Positions 15,702-24,836 of a stretch of DNA of 64,000 nt are shown in pieces. This stretch comes from Natrinema amylolyticum (GTDB lineage: Archaea > Halobacteriota > Halobacteria > Halobacteriales > Natrialbaceae), in assembly GCF_020515625.1 (NCBI RefSeq), contig NZ_JAIWPJ010000002.1, forward strand, positions 310,001 through 374,000. Reading direction: 5' to 3'. The notes beneath the pieces were generated by a model. That model ran no database searches. It was given only the letters and a program-made list of their open reading frames with translations, and was not told the origin of the DNA. How positions within the stretch are numbered: the stretch's first letter is position 1; every line of letters begins with the position of its first letter. A program made the translations under genes and the position numbers.

Positions 15702-16232
15702 CTATAGCGGCATACCGCCGCTGCTTCCGTCCCCGTCCGCGGCTTGTTGCCCTCTGCTCTGGGCGTTTTCGAGCAGCGTCGCCGCCTCGCCCTGATACTC
15801 GTAGCCGGGGATGATTCCCTGTGCGAAGGTGCCCTCGACGAACTCGATCAGGGCCTTGGCATCGTCGACGCCCTCGCCGGCGTCCCAGGCGGTGTACTCG
15901 AGGCGGACGCGGACTTCGTCGGCGTCGCGTTCGACGACCGGCTCGTCGTGGGTGCTCGTGTGGGCGACGGTGAAGACGTCCTGCAGGCGTCGCTCGAGGG
16001 TCTCGAACCAGCCGTCCTCGACGGGATCCGCGACGACCTCGTCGGCGACGGCGGCGTCGAGGCTGGGGAGGAAGACGGTGACGCGGAATCGGCCGTCGCG
16101 TTTCCCGTCGGCGTCGTCGGCCGTGATCGTCGTCTCGAAGACGGTCGTCGCGAGATCGTAGCCGTCGCCGGTCCGGTCGAACGCGTCGTGGGACTCGAGT
16201 TCGCTGGCGACGGGGTCTGGAAGATCGGTCAT
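15702..16232 (-). CDS. Haloarchaeal conserved protein (DUF5813-like)
   Basis: 176 residues from ATG 16232 (MTDLPDPVASELESHDAF). An ATG three codons upstream is also possible. It is a soluble acidic protein with alternating beta strands (YDLATTVFETTITADD, RFRVTVFLPSLDAAV, VRVRLEYTAWDAGEGVDDAKALIEFVEGTF) and IIPGYEYQGEAATLLENAQSRGQ at the C-terminus. The pattern matches a family I recall as DUF5813, restricted to haloarchaea and without known function. It is convergent with the trkA-RAM operon. Confidence 0.75.
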   Translation of the reverse strand: MTDLPDPVASELESHDAFDRTGDGYDLATTVFETTITADDADGKRDGRFRVTVFLPSLDAAVADEVVADPVEDGWFETLERRLQDVFTVAHTSTHDEPVVERDADEVRVRLEYTAWDAGEGVDDAKALIEFVEGTFAQGIIPGYEYQGEAATLLENAQSRGQQAADGDGSSGGMPL

Positions 16233-16420
16233 TAGAGACATCCACGGGCGTGGCGGAAAAGGGTGTTACGCTGTGCCGACGTTGCGCGGTCCACCTCGTA
16301 GGAAACTGTTACGCAGCGGAAATCGCGGGGCGGCGACGGGACCGTTTCGCGAGGGAAGTACCGAATTTCTCCCGGAAACGGCCCGCATTACTACAAGGGA
16401 AACGATCCTCTAGCGGCGGC

Positions 16421-16612
16421 ATGAGTCTCGACAGACACGCCGCGGAACGTCGTCGCTTCGCTCGCCTCCTCGGAACGGACGGCGACCACGGGTCCGGCCT
16501 GCCGATCGGCGGGCGGGACGCCGACGACGAGGCGGACGATCGGACGGAGTCCGATGACGACGACCGCTCGAGTGCGGGCGACGACTCCGTTACGAAATCT
16601 CGTGACTGCTGA
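16421..16612 (+). CDS. Small acidic haloarchaeal protein
   Basis: 63 residues from ATG 16421: MSLDRHAAERRRFARLLGTD, a short basic helix, followed by an Asp/Glu/Ser-rich disordered tail (ADDEADDRTESDDDDRSS) and a C-terminal Cys. There is no catalytic motif. The basic-helix plus acidic-tail design suggests binding to a partner protein or nucleic acid. It overlaps the 3' end of the convergent gene at 16590 by 23 bp, which is acceptable for compact haloarchaeal DNA. It might be spurious. Confidence 0.5.
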   Translation: MSLDRHAAERRRFARLLGTDGDHGSGLPIGGRDADDEADDRTESDDDDRSSAGDDSVTKSRDC

Positions 16613-16979
16613 GGAACGAGTCGAGCGCCGTCGCGACTTCTTCGAAGTCCTTGACCGTCAGGCCGTCGGTGGTGACGAAGACGCCCTCGCTGTCGTTGGT
16701 CACGCGGATCAGGAAGCCGTTCTCGAAGACCCGAATCGTGTAGTCGTACGCGCCGAGTTCGGACCCCTCGTAGGCGGTCTGGGTCGTCTTGAACCCGCGC
16801 CACTCGTGGCCGATGAACGTCGAGAGGTCGGCGTCGCGCTCTAAGTCCTCCCGGAGGTAGAGCTGCTCGTAGTCGTCCCGCGTGAAGTAGGTGACCGAAC
16901 GGAGGCTGTCGCCGATGGCCGTTCGACAGGTCGCAACGATCTGTTCCGACGCGTCTGACGTGAGTAGCCCGGTCGGCAT
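16590..16979 (-). CDS. Haloarchaeal conserved hypothetical protein
   Basis: 129 residues with good coding character: MPTGLLTSDASEQIVATCRTAIGDSLRSVTYFTRDDYEQLYLRED, then GHEWRGFKTTQTAYEGSELGAYDYTIRVFENGFLIRVTNDSEGVFVTTDGL and a final helix. The beta-strand spacing suggests a Roadblock-like or PAS-like small sensor fold, but I cannot name one with confidence. It belongs to a set of conserved haloarchaeal proteins of unknown role. The following 145 bp hold three short direct copies of GCAGTCAC (from about 17057) and no gene. Confidence 0.72.
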   Translation of the reverse strand: MPTGLLTSDASEQIVATCRTAIGDSLRSVTYFTRDDYEQLYLREDLERDADLSTFIGHEWRGFKTTQTAYEGSELGAYDYTIRVFENGFLIRVTNDSEGVFVTTDGLTVKDFEEVATALDSFLSSHEIS

Positions 16980-17124
16980 AGTCGATCAGTCGGACCCCGA
17001 GAACTTAACGACGAGGGCTAGTCACAGTGCACTGGAATCGTCGCCCGACCGCGGTCGCAGTCACTCCGAGCCGCGGTCGATCCGGGCCGCAGTCACCGCC
17101 GAGCGAGCCGCAGTCACGGCCGAA

Positions 17125-18417
17125 TTACGCCTGCTCGATCGCTTGGTCGAGGTCCGCGATCACGTCGTCGACGTCCTCGATCCCCACGGAAATCCGAATG
17201 AGGTCGTCGGTGACGCCGCTGGCCAGTTTCTCCTCCTCGGAGAGTTGCTGGTGGGTCGTGCTCGCGGGGTGGATGATCAGCGTCTTCGCGTCGCCGACGT
17301 TGGCCAGTAGGCTCGTCAGGTCGACCTCGTTACAGACCGTCTCCGCGGCGTCGTACCCTCCTTCGAGGCCGAACGTGATCATGCCGCCGTAGCCGCCCTC
17401 GAGGTACCTCTGGGCGTTCTCGTGGGTCTCGTGGCTCTCGAGGCCGGGGTAGTTGACCCACGATACCTTCGAGTGGTCCTCGAGATACTCCGCGACGGCC
17501 ATCGCGTTCTCGCAGTGTTTCTCCATGCGAAGGGGGAGCGACTCGAGTTTCTGGAGCGTGACCCAGGCGTCGAAGGGAGCCTGCTGGTTGCCCAGATCGC
17601 GCAGGCCGCGAGTGCGGGCGACGACCGAGAACGCTGCCTCGCCGAACGTCTCGTAGAAGTTCACGCCGTGATAGGCCGGGTTCGGCTCGGTGATCTCGGG
17701 ATAGTCGCCCTCCTCCCAGGGGAAGGAGCCGCCGTCGACGAGGATTCCGCCGACCGTCGACCCCGCGCCGTGGATCCACTTAGTCGTCGAGTTCCAGACC
17801 AGATCGGCTCCGTGCTCTAAGGGTCGGCAGAGATACGGCGTCGCGAAGGTGTTGTCGACGAACAGCGGCACGTCGTGGTCGTGGGCGATGTCGGCGATCC
17901 GTTCGATGTCCGGCGTCACCAGCGCGGGGTTACCGATGGTCTCGAGGTGAACGAACGCGGTGTCATCGTCGATGGCGTCCGCGTAAGCCTCGTAGTCGAG
18001 CGTATCGACGAACTTCGTCTCGATTCCCCGTTTCGAGACGGTATGCGTGAGATAGGTGTAGGTTCCCCCGTAGAGCGATGACGAGGAGACGATGTTGTCG
18101 CCGACGTCCGCGAGGATGAACGTCGCCAGATCGAAGGCGGCCATCCCCGAGGCGGTCGCGAGCGCACCGACGCCGCCCTCCAGCGTCGCGATGCGCTCCT
18201 CTAACATCGCGTTCGTCGGGTTCATGATCCGCGAGTAGATGTTGCCCGTCTCCTCTAACCCGAACAGCGCGGCGGCGTGCTCGGTGTCCTCGAACTGGTA
18301 GGAAGTGGTCTGGTACAGCGGCGGCGCGCGAGCCCCCGTCGTCGGATCGGGCTCCTGGCCGGCGTGGACGCTGTTCGTGGCGAATCGGTGCTCGTCGGAA
18401 TCGGGATCGTCGCTCAT
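17125..18417 (-). CDS. metY: O-acetylhomoserine sulfhydrylase / aminocarboxypropyltransferase
   Basis: 430 residues. A PLP enzyme of the Cys/Met metabolism (gamma) family that makes homocysteine from O-acetylhomoserine and sulfide. Motifs are TNSVHAGQEPDPTTGARAPPLYQTTSYQF at the N-terminus, SSSLYGGTYTYLTHT, FVDNTFATPYLCRP, the Schiff-base lysine in STTKWIHGAGSTVGG (Lys213), and IHPASTTHQQLSEEE near the end, which marks the MetY rather than the MetB/MetC subgroup. Length is normal. No metX is next to it in this window, and the flanking genes are unrelated. Confidence 0.92.
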   Translation of the reverse strand: MSDDPDSDEHRFATNSVHAGQEPDPTTGARAPPLYQTTSYQFEDTEHAAALFGLEETGNIYSRIMNPTNAMLEERIATLEGGVGALATASGMAAFDLATFILADVGDNIVSSSSLYGGTYTYLTHTVSKRGIETKFVDTLDYEAYADAIDDDTAFVHLETIGNPALVTPDIERIADIAHDHDVPLFVDNTFATPYLCRPLEHGADLVWNSTTKWIHGAGSTVGGILVDGGSFPWEEGDYPEITEPNPAYHGVNFYETFGEAAFSVVARTRGLRDLGNQQAPFDAWVTLQKLESLPLRMEKHCENAMAVAEYLEDHSKVSWVNYPGLESHETHENAQRYLEGGYGGMITFGLEGGYDAAETVCNEVDLTSLLANVGDAKTLIIHPASTTHQQLSEEEKLASGVTDDLIRISVGIEDVDDVIADLDQAIEQA

Positions 18418-18525
18418 ACACGGATATCAAACGGGAGACGGTAAAATCATTAGACGAACATATTCGTGATATTTACTGTATGCGATGTATATCATTCTCG
18501 AGCGAGTACACGACCCGTTATTCCG

Positions 18526-19539
18526 TCAGAATTGGAGTACGCTAACGACCCGAAGGCTCTCGAGCAGGAGCCAGCAGACGAACGCCGCGTACAACCCCAG
18601 GAGGACCCACGCTTCCCGTCGAGAGAGTTCCATGCCGGTCCGGGAGATCGCAAAGAACACGATCGTCGCCAGGACGAGAAACCCCATCATCGGCACGATG
18701 TGGGCGAAGTTCACCGTCAGCGACCCTGCGACGAGGACGCCGACCGGGACGGCGACGAGCAGGTCGAAGGTGTTGCTCCCGAGGACGTTCGCCAGCGTGA
18801 CCGTCGGCCGATCGGCCCGCGCGGCCGTGAGACTGACGAACGCGTCGGGCAGGCTCGAGCCGGCGGCCACGACGGTCATCCCCCAGAGGAACGACGGCGT
18901 TCCGAACGCGTCTCCGAGGCCGATCGCCGACCGAACAAGCGCTTCGACGCCGACGACGATGAGTACCAGCCCGACGACGAACCGGGCCCACGTCCGTGCG
19001 AGCGCGATCGACGCGTCCGTCGTGTCGTCTGATTCGGTGGCGTCGAGGTACTGCGTGAACAGGTAGAGCCCGTACAGCGCGACCGGAAACAGGGCGAGCG
19101 GCCGCGAGACGGTTCCCCCGATCCGGACGCCGGCCGCGTCGGCGGGATTGTAGATCACCGCGAGCGAGAACGTCAACAGCAACGATGCAACCGCGAGCAT
19201 GTAGAACAGCGATTCCTTGTAGACCAGTTCGCGGGTCGTATCGATGTCGCCGCCGACGAGCACCGCGAGTCCCGGGATCACGAGGAGGTTGAACGTCGCC
19301 GAACCGACAATCGAACCCACGCCGAGCTCGAATTCGCCGTGCAACAGCGTCGCGAGCAGGACGCTCGCCAGTTCCGGCGTACTCGAGCCCACGGCGGCGA
19401 TTACGGCCCCCTGAACGACCGCCGGCAGCCCGTACGCGACCGCGAGGTCGTTCGCCGCGTCCTCGAGCCAGGCGCTCCCTTTCCAGACGACCGCCGTCCC
19501 GACGGCCGCCATGAGGAGCAGCGTGACGATCTCGAACAC
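18526..19539 (-). CDS. Calcium/sodium antiporter (CaCA family)
   Basis: 337 residues, about ten membrane helices. The two alpha repeats are visible: GSSTPELASVLLATLLHGEFELGVGSIVGSATFNLLVIPGLAVL, where E and S/T residues bind cation, and AAGSSLPDAFVSLTAARADRPTVTLANVLGSNTFDLLVAVP, in which the usual Glu is replaced by Asp. It is inserted in the cytoplasmic membrane and exchanges Ca2+ (or K+) for Na+. The YrbG-type antiparallel architecture fits. A short acidic loop at TESDDTTDASIALARTWARF separates the halves. Confidence 0.9.
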   Translation of the reverse strand: MFEIVTLLLMAAVGTAVVWKGSAWLEDAANDLAVAYGLPAVVQGAVIAAVGSSTPELASVLLATLLHGEFELGVGSIVGSATFNLLVIPGLAVLVGGDIDTTRELVYKESLFYMLAVASLLLTFSLAVIYNPADAAGVRIGGTVSRPLALFPVALYGLYLFTQYLDATESDDTTDASIALARTWARFVVGLVLIVVGVEALVRSAIGLGDAFGTPSFLWGMTVVAAGSSLPDAFVSLTAARADRPTVTLANVLGSNTFDLLVAVPVGVLVAGSLTVNFAHIVPMMGFLVLATIVFFAISRTGMELSRREAWVLLGLYAAFVCWLLLESLRVVSVLQF

Positions 19540-19637
19540 GTCTACTCGTTCTCGCGATGTTCGAATAAAACGACCGTCAGAAACTGCGAGTCGCGCCTCA
19601 GTCGTCGATCCGCGTTCGCTGTCGCCGGTCGCCGTCG

Positions 19638-21287
19638 TTACGCCGCGACGGTCGTTCGGTCCGTGACGGTGGTTCCGGTTTCGTCGGTAACCGCGAGGGT
19701 CACGCCGTAGTCGTCGCCGGCACCGTGTTTCACCGTCTCGGCGAGCGATCCGCCGGCGGTCTCGCCCTCGACGGACGCCTCGTCGGTGACGACGACTCGG
19801 TCGTTCCCATCTCGGATCGTTACCGTGACTGACGAGAGATCACCGTCCACATCGCTGACGCGCCAGTCGGCGGCGAGTTCGGCGTGCGGGTTCGGCGGGC
19901 TGTCGTCGCTCCCCGAGAGCGCGTCGACGGTCGGCTCGTGGGTCGCGATGTCGGTGGTCAGCGTCGCCGTCGCTCCCGATTCGGTGACGCTATCGGCGCG
20001 GACGACGGCGCGGTACTCGTACTCGGTTCCGGACTCGAGTCCCGTAAGCGAGGTCTCGACTGCCCCGGGAGCGGTCAGCGTCTCATCGTCGGTCTCGTGC
20101 CACGTATTCGCGCCCGGCTCGCGGTACTGGATGGCGACGGTCGCCGCGTCGGCACCGCCGAGATCGATCAGTTCGCCGGAGACCGTCGCCGACTCGTCGT
20201 CGCTGACTGCGCCCCCGGTCTCGACGTCGGGATCGATGACCGTCTCGAACGTCTCGACCGCGCCGACGGCCGAATCGCCGTCGGCCGCCTCGCCGACAAC
20301 GCGGAACTCGTAGCTCGTTCCGGGCTCGAGGTCGCGAACGGTCGTACTGACCTGCCCCGCGGAGCCGGATTCGACCGCCTCGGTCGTCGTCCACTCGGAA
20401 GCCCCAAGCCGTCGGTACTCGAACCGGGCGGTCGCCGCGGTCGCGTCGCCGAAGTCCGCGATATCGCCGGACAGGGTCGCGTTCGTTGCCGTCACGCCCG
20501 TCGCTGACCCGGTCTCGACGGCGAAGCGAGTCTCCGTCGCGAACTGCTCGTACCCCGTGGACAGCCCGTGTTCCCGTTCGGTGCGGATGTGCGACGTGAA
20601 CTCGTACTCGGTTCCGGGCTCGAGACCGGTCACCTGCTGGGTCGCCACGCCGGTCGAATTGACCGTCCGGGTCGGCGTCTCGGTCCACTCCGAGTTCGGC
20701 TCGTACTCGTCGGTCGGGCTATACGAGAACCACACCTCGGCCGACGACTCGCCGCCGAGATCGGTCACGTTCGCGCCGAGCGTCGCCTCGGTTTCACCGA
20801 CGGCCGTCGCGCCCGTCGTCGTCGCTTCCGGTCGATCGGCCGGTGTCTCGATCGTTCGGATCTCGCCGCGGTCGACGCCGACCGTCGTCTCCGCAACGGC
20901 ACGATACTCGTAGACCGTCCCGGGCTCGAGACCGGTCAAATCGTCCCTGAACGCGCCCGTCTCGGCCCTCGGTTCGGCCGCCGCGGTCGACCACGCGTCG
21001 CTCGAGCCGTTCTCGCGGTACTCGAACCGGACGGTCGCGTTCTCCGCGTCGCCGAGATCGGTGAGGTTCCCAGCGACGATGACAGCGGAGTCGTTGAGCA
21101 CGTCGGCCCAGGTGGTGTCGACCGACGGCGATTCCTCGGTCGTCACATCGGTCGTCGTTGAACCGGTCGCTATTACAGTCGTCGCAGCCCCTGTCGCGGG
21201 CGCGAACGCAACGCCCAGTACGAGAATGGCGACGAGACACGTCCACAATCCTCCTCGAAACTCATCTGAATGAATACTGGTTCGCAT
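19638..21287 (-). CDS. Secreted protein with four fibronectin-III-like repeats
   Basis: 549 residues from ATG 21287 (MRTSIHSDEFRGGLWTCLVAILVLGVAFAPATGA), a Sec-type signal. The mature part contains four repeats of about 90 residues, each with a TLGxxVTDLGG-like start, an ARFEYRxxGxxxWT strand and a xLEPGTxYEFRxV strand near its end, the haloarchaeal fibronectin-type layout. The fifth C-terminal domain (DWRVSDVDGDLSSVTVTIRDGNDRVVVTDEASVEG) is a different Ig-like domain. No C-terminal anchor is seen. It lies just downstream of the cohesin-like PGF-CTERM gene with a separate A/T-rich promoter region. Confidence 0.82.
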   Translation of the reverse strand: MRTSIHSDEFRGGLWTCLVAILVLGVAFAPATGAATTVIATGSTTTDVTTEESPSVDTTWADVLNDSAVIVAGNLTDLGDAENATVRFEYRENGSSDAWSTAAAEPRAETGAFRDDLTGLEPGTVYEYRAVAETTVGVDRGEIRTIETPADRPEATTTGATAVGETEATLGANVTDLGGESSAEVWFSYSPTDEYEPNSEWTETPTRTVNSTGVATQQVTGLEPGTEYEFTSHIRTEREHGLSTGYEQFATETRFAVETGSATGVTATNATLSGDIADFGDATAATARFEYRRLGASEWTTTEAVESGSAGQVSTTVRDLEPGTSYEFRVVGEAADGDSAVGAVETFETVIDPDVETGGAVSDDESATVSGELIDLGGADAATVAIQYREPGANTWHETDDETLTAPGAVETSLTGLESGTEYEYRAVVRADSVTESGATATLTTDIATHEPTVDALSGSDDSPPNPHAELAADWRVSDVDGDLSSVTVTIRDGNDRVVVTDEASVEGETAGGSLAETVKHGAGDDYGVTLAVTDETGTTVTDRTTVAA

Positions 21288-21396
21288 GTGTATTTTCGTT
21301 CGAAATAACGTATTAATAACTTTTCTATGAACTGAGAGGAGAGCGAGTGAGACGGCAGCAGGGCGGGAGGCGCGTCGAAAAGAATGAGCAGACGGG

Positions 21397-22152
21397 TTAC
21401 CGGGACCGCGCGAGCAGGGCCGCCGCGAGAGCGGCGATCGCGACGAGTGCGGCTCCGCCCGCGAAGCCGGGGACCGAGTCCGAACTCGAACTCCGATTCG
21501 AGTCATCGGAGTCCATCCCGTCACTGGAGTCCGTCCCGTCACCGGAATCAGTGCCGCCGTCACCGTCGCCGTCCGCGGTTTGTGCCGAGGAGACGGCCGT
21601 CCCGTCGTCGACGGTGAGCGTCCCCGCCTCGAGCACCGGCTCAATGCGGGAGCCGCCGTCCGCGTCGGCCTGGACGTCCGTTATCTCGAGCGTCGTCGAA
21701 CCGGTGTCGGGCCCGGTAACCGCGACCGTCGCGAGCGTGACGTCGGTCGCGCCGGGCGCCACCTCGTCGGTGAGATCGGCGGCCTCGACGGTCACCGACT
21801 GCCCGTCGTCGCTCACGATCGGGTCAGACGTCTTCCCGTACGTGTCGGGATAGCTGGCGTTCGAGACCGTCGCGGCCTCGGTCGACAGCTCGAGGGTGAT
21901 CTTGAAGCCGGCGAGGCCGTCCGGGGCGTCGGTGAGCGCGATCCGATGGGTCGCGGTCCCTCCGGGCTCGACGGTCGCGTCGGCGACGACGAGACTGCTC
22001 TCGGTCGTCGAGCCGTTCGCCTCGGTCGCGCCGATTCCGGGGGTCGAGCCGCCGCTCGCGGCCGTGACCGCGACCGGAAGCCCGACCGTCAGTCCGACCG
22101 CGAGGGCGACGACGAGCGCGCCGATTCGACGCCGCGGCGATGTCTCGCTCAC
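21397..22152 (-). CDS. Cohesin-like surface protein with PGF-CTERM anchor
   Basis: 251 residues starting at GTG 22152, whose first bases overlap the TGA of the upstream PhoX-like gene (GTGA). The layout is: signal peptide (IGALVVALAVGLTVGLPVAVTA), a cohesin-like beta domain of about 130 residues with VEPGGTATHRIALTDAPDGLAGFKITLEL, SDDGQSVTVEAADLTDEVAPGATDVTLATVAVTG, a Ser/Gly/Asp-rich spacer, then PGFAGGAALVAIAALAAALLARSR, the PGF-CTERM signal processed by archaeosortase A for lipid attachment. Its cohesin-like domain clearly resembles residues 684-815 of the PhoX protein. The coupling implies a joint function. Confidence 0.85.
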   Translation of the reverse strand: MSETSPRRRIGALVVALAVGLTVGLPVAVTAASGGSTPGIGATEANGSTTESSLVVADATVEPGGTATHRIALTDAPDGLAGFKITLELSTEAATVSNASYPDTYGKTSDPIVSDDGQSVTVEAADLTDEVAPGATDVTLATVAVTGPDTGSTTLEITDVQADADGGSRIEPVLEAGTLTVDDGTAVSSAQTADGDGDGGTDSGDGTDSSDGMDSDDSNRSSSSDSVPGFAGGAALVAIAALAAALLARSR

Positions 22153-24836
22153 AGCTCGTCGTACAGTTCGTCGATGTCGTCGTAGTCGATGCGGCCGTTG
22201 TCGTTGAAGTCGTAGGCGTCGACGTTGAGACGGACCGAGTCGTCCTCGATGTGCTCGAAGAGGAGGGTCACGTCGTCGTAGTCCAGCCGTCCGTTCCCGT
22301 TGACGTCCTCGAACGTTCCGTCGCCGTCGGGGTCGGTCGGAGCCCGTCCGCCCGAGCCGCCGGAGCCGCCGCCGACCGGCGGCGGCCCAGTAACGACCAC
22401 GCCGGGCCGTGGCTGGGCGTCGATCACAGCCCCATCGTCGTCGTCCAGGGACTGCACGTCGGCCGTGATATCGGTCGTCCCGCCACCGACGCCCTCGATC
22501 TCGACGGTCGCCAGCGTGACGTCCGTCGCGCCGGATTCGATCTCGTCTTCGATGTCGGCGAACCGGAACTCGACCGTCGAGCCGTCGTCGCTGATCGTCG
22601 GCCCGGCGGTGAGTTCGAGCGCGTCGTGATAGCTCGCGCCGGCGATTTCGGCGACGTCGGTGTGCTCGAGGGAGACGGTGACGCGGCCGCCGGCGAGGCC
22701 GTTCGGGATCGACGAGAGCGTCAGATCGGCTTCGCCGGTCGTCTCCTGGCTGATCGCGACGGAGTCGATCTCCAGCGTCGCCGGCGGCTCGTAGACCCAC
22801 ATCGCGTCGTTGGGGTACGAGCGGCCGAAGCTTCCCTTGTCCTCACAGAGGAGGACGCGGCCGTCGTCGAGCACCATGACGTTGTCGACGTTGATCAGCG
22901 ACGCGTCCTGAAGCGACTCGGGAGCGCTGCCGTTCGGTCCGACGACGACCGGCTCGAGTCGGGAGACGTCGTACCCCGCCTCGAGCTCGGCCCGATAGAG
23001 GACCCCAGTCTCGACCTCGTCGAACCGGAGGTCGCCCCGTTCGTCGGTCATGTAGCCGCCGAGCGAGGAGATACCGAAGTAGATGAAGTCGCCGGGCTCG
23101 GCCTCGTCGTGAGCGTCGATCCCCTCGGCCTTGTTGAACTCGATACTGGCACCGATCTCCTTGGCGGCCGCGCGGGTCTCGAGGAAGGGGACGCGGCGCA
23201 GGTCCTCGTCGACGCCGTCGGGGCCGCGTTCCTCGTACTGTTCGGCCCACTCGACGATCTCCTCGTCGGTGATGAAGTCCTGATTGCCGTTGATGGCGAC
23301 CTCCTCGTCGGCTTCGGCGAGAGCGGTCTCGAGGTCGTCTTCCCAGTCGGTCTCGGCGTGAGTCTCGAGGTAGTCGACCTGCGTGACGTCGTCGTAGTCG
23401 GCGATCCAGGACTCGACCTCGCCGTTGCTGGCGGTACCCAGTTCGAGCCACTCGATCTCGAGGTCCGTCTCGGCGACCGGCCCCTCGCCGATCTCTGCCG
23501 CCTTCATGGCGTACAGCGTACCGCGGACGTCCATCCGGTCGTCGTGCTCCGGAATGGGCTCGTCTGCGACGAACTTGTAGATACCCTTCGCACCGCCGTC
23601 GGAGGCGAGATAGACGGTGCGTTCGTCGGGCAGGACTTCGGGACACTCCCACGCGGCGCGGCCGAAGACGTGGTGTTTGACCGGGATCGGCTCCTCGGCG
23701 GTCGGCTCGGTGATCTCGACGATGTGCCCGTAGCGGTAGCGATTCGGGAACGCCTCGTCCCCGATGGGTCGGGGCGTGTTCACGGTCTTGGTGCCGTCCC
23801 CGTCCCTGTCCTCGTCCTCGTTATCGATCTCGGCCTCGGTCTGATCGATCGGCTCGACGCCGAGGTGATAGGCCATCTTCTCGGTACCCCGGCTGTTGTT
23901 CAGCCCCATCGGATACGCGTGCTCGTCGCCGAAGATCTCTCCGAGCGAGCCGTGGACTTCTAGAATGTTGGGGCGGTTCCAGAACTCGTTGCCGCCGCGA
24001 AGGCCGACGCCGCTGCCCTGTTCGACGATATCACTGACCGTCGCGAGCCCGTTGACGCGCGGGTGACCGTACTCCTCTTCGGCCGACAGCGGCGTCCCCC
24101 ACGGGCTGAGGTCGCCGTAACAGTTGACCCTCGTCCCGCCGATCTCGCGGAACGCCTCGGTGTTCTCGAGTTCCATCGCGTTCTCGAGGTCGGCCTGCCA
24201 GTAGCCGTCCTCGTCGCGGTAGAGCGGTGTTCGCGAGATCGCGCCGGGTCGCGTCTCGTTGTTAGTAAAGAGGTAGCCCTCCGTGCCCTCGTCGTTCGTC
24301 GCGACGAAGAAGTTCATGTCGGCCTGTTCGCCGACCCCCTCGTAGGTCTCCTCGGCGATTTCTTCGAGGTCCGTGCCGTCCGGCGTCTGCGGGTGACCGA
24401 ACCGTTCGTCTCCGCCGTTGATCTCCTCGCCGGTCTGGACGAGGAGTCGGTACTGGCCGGCCGCCGAGAGGACCTGGCGCTCCTCTCGGTCGGTTCGCGG
24501 CGCCTCGAGCTCCTTGAACTCGTCGTTCTTCCCGTTGAAGGTGAACTGGAAATCGTCGAAGACGCCGACCCCGCCCGTGTCGAAGGGAGCGATGTTCTCC
24601 GGGCTGGGTCCCTGCAGACTGTAGAGGAGCTCTCCCGTCTCGAAGACGAACGGTCCCGTTACTTCGGCTCCCTTCGCAGTCGTCGAAAACCGATCGATGT
24701 TCCCCTCGACGTACGGCGCTGCCAGCGTTTCGTGTTCGTCCCTTCCGTCCTGCGCACCGACGACGCCGACCGCCCCGGTGCTGATCGCTGCCGCGACCGA
24801 TGATGCCATCAAGTTCCGTCTGGTGAATTCGACCAT
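22149..24836 (-). CDS. PhoX-family (DUF839) exported enzyme with cohesin-like and dockerin modules
   Basis: 895 residues from ATG 24836. The Tat signal is EFTRRNLMASSVAAAISTGAVGVVGAQ. Residues about 40-680 are a DUF839/PhoX-like region: FLFTNNETRPGAISRTPLYRD, CYGDLSPWGTPLSAEEEYGHPRVNG, EWLELGTASNGE, FGISSLGGYMTDERGDLRFDE, LINVDNVMVLDDGRVLLCEDKG. PhoX enzymes are Ca2+/Fe-dependent phosphatases, so activity on phosphoesters is plausible. After it come a cohesin-like domain (about 684-815), a Gly/Pro-rich linker and a dockerin-like pair of Ca2+ loops, DVNGNGRLDYDD and DFNDNGRIDYDD. The enzyme is therefore probably displayed by interaction with a cohesin-like partner. Confidence 0.85.
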   Translation of the reverse strand: MVEFTRRNLMASSVAAAISTGAVGVVGAQDGRDEHETLAAPYVEGNIDRFSTTAKGAEVTGPFVFETGELLYSLQGPSPENIAPFDTGGVGVFDDFQFTFNGKNDEFKELEAPRTDREERQVLSAAGQYRLLVQTGEEINGGDERFGHPQTPDGTDLEEIAEETYEGVGEQADMNFFVATNDEGTEGYLFTNNETRPGAISRTPLYRDEDGYWQADLENAMELENTEAFREIGGTRVNCYGDLSPWGTPLSAEEEYGHPRVNGLATVSDIVEQGSGVGLRGGNEFWNRPNILEVHGSLGEIFGDEHAYPMGLNNSRGTEKMAYHLGVEPIDQTEAEIDNEDEDRDGDGTKTVNTPRPIGDEAFPNRYRYGHIVEITEPTAEEPIPVKHHVFGRAAWECPEVLPDERTVYLASDGGAKGIYKFVADEPIPEHDDRMDVRGTLYAMKAAEIGEGPVAETDLEIEWLELGTASNGEVESWIADYDDVTQVDYLETHAETDWEDDLETALAEADEEVAINGNQDFITDEEIVEWAEQYEERGPDGVDEDLRRVPFLETRAAAKEIGASIEFNKAEGIDAHDEAEPGDFIYFGISSLGGYMTDERGDLRFDEVETGVLYRAELEAGYDVSRLEPVVVGPNGSAPESLQDASLINVDNVMVLDDGRVLLCEDKGSFGRSYPNDAMWVYEPPATLEIDSVAISQETTGEADLTLSSIPNGLAGGRVTVSLEHTDVAEIAGASYHDALELTAGPTISDDGSTVEFRFADIEDEIESGATDVTLATVEIEGVGGGTTDITADVQSLDDDDGAVIDAQPRPGVVVTGPPPVGGGSGGSGGRAPTDPDGDGTFEDVNGNGRLDYDDVTLLFEHIEDDSVRLNVDAYDFNDNGRIDYDDIDELYDEL

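Noticed and set aside
17040-17124. Short GCAGTCAC direct repeats before metY's end
   Set aside because: Three 8-bp copies at unequal spacing; too short to call an element and likely chance in GC-rich spacer DNA.
22140-23963. Long plus-strand open frame opposite the PhoX gene
   Set aside because: Its sequence is Arg/Val/Gly-rich shadow of the acidic PhoX codons, lacks motifs and a start, and the opposite strand has intact enzyme motifs.
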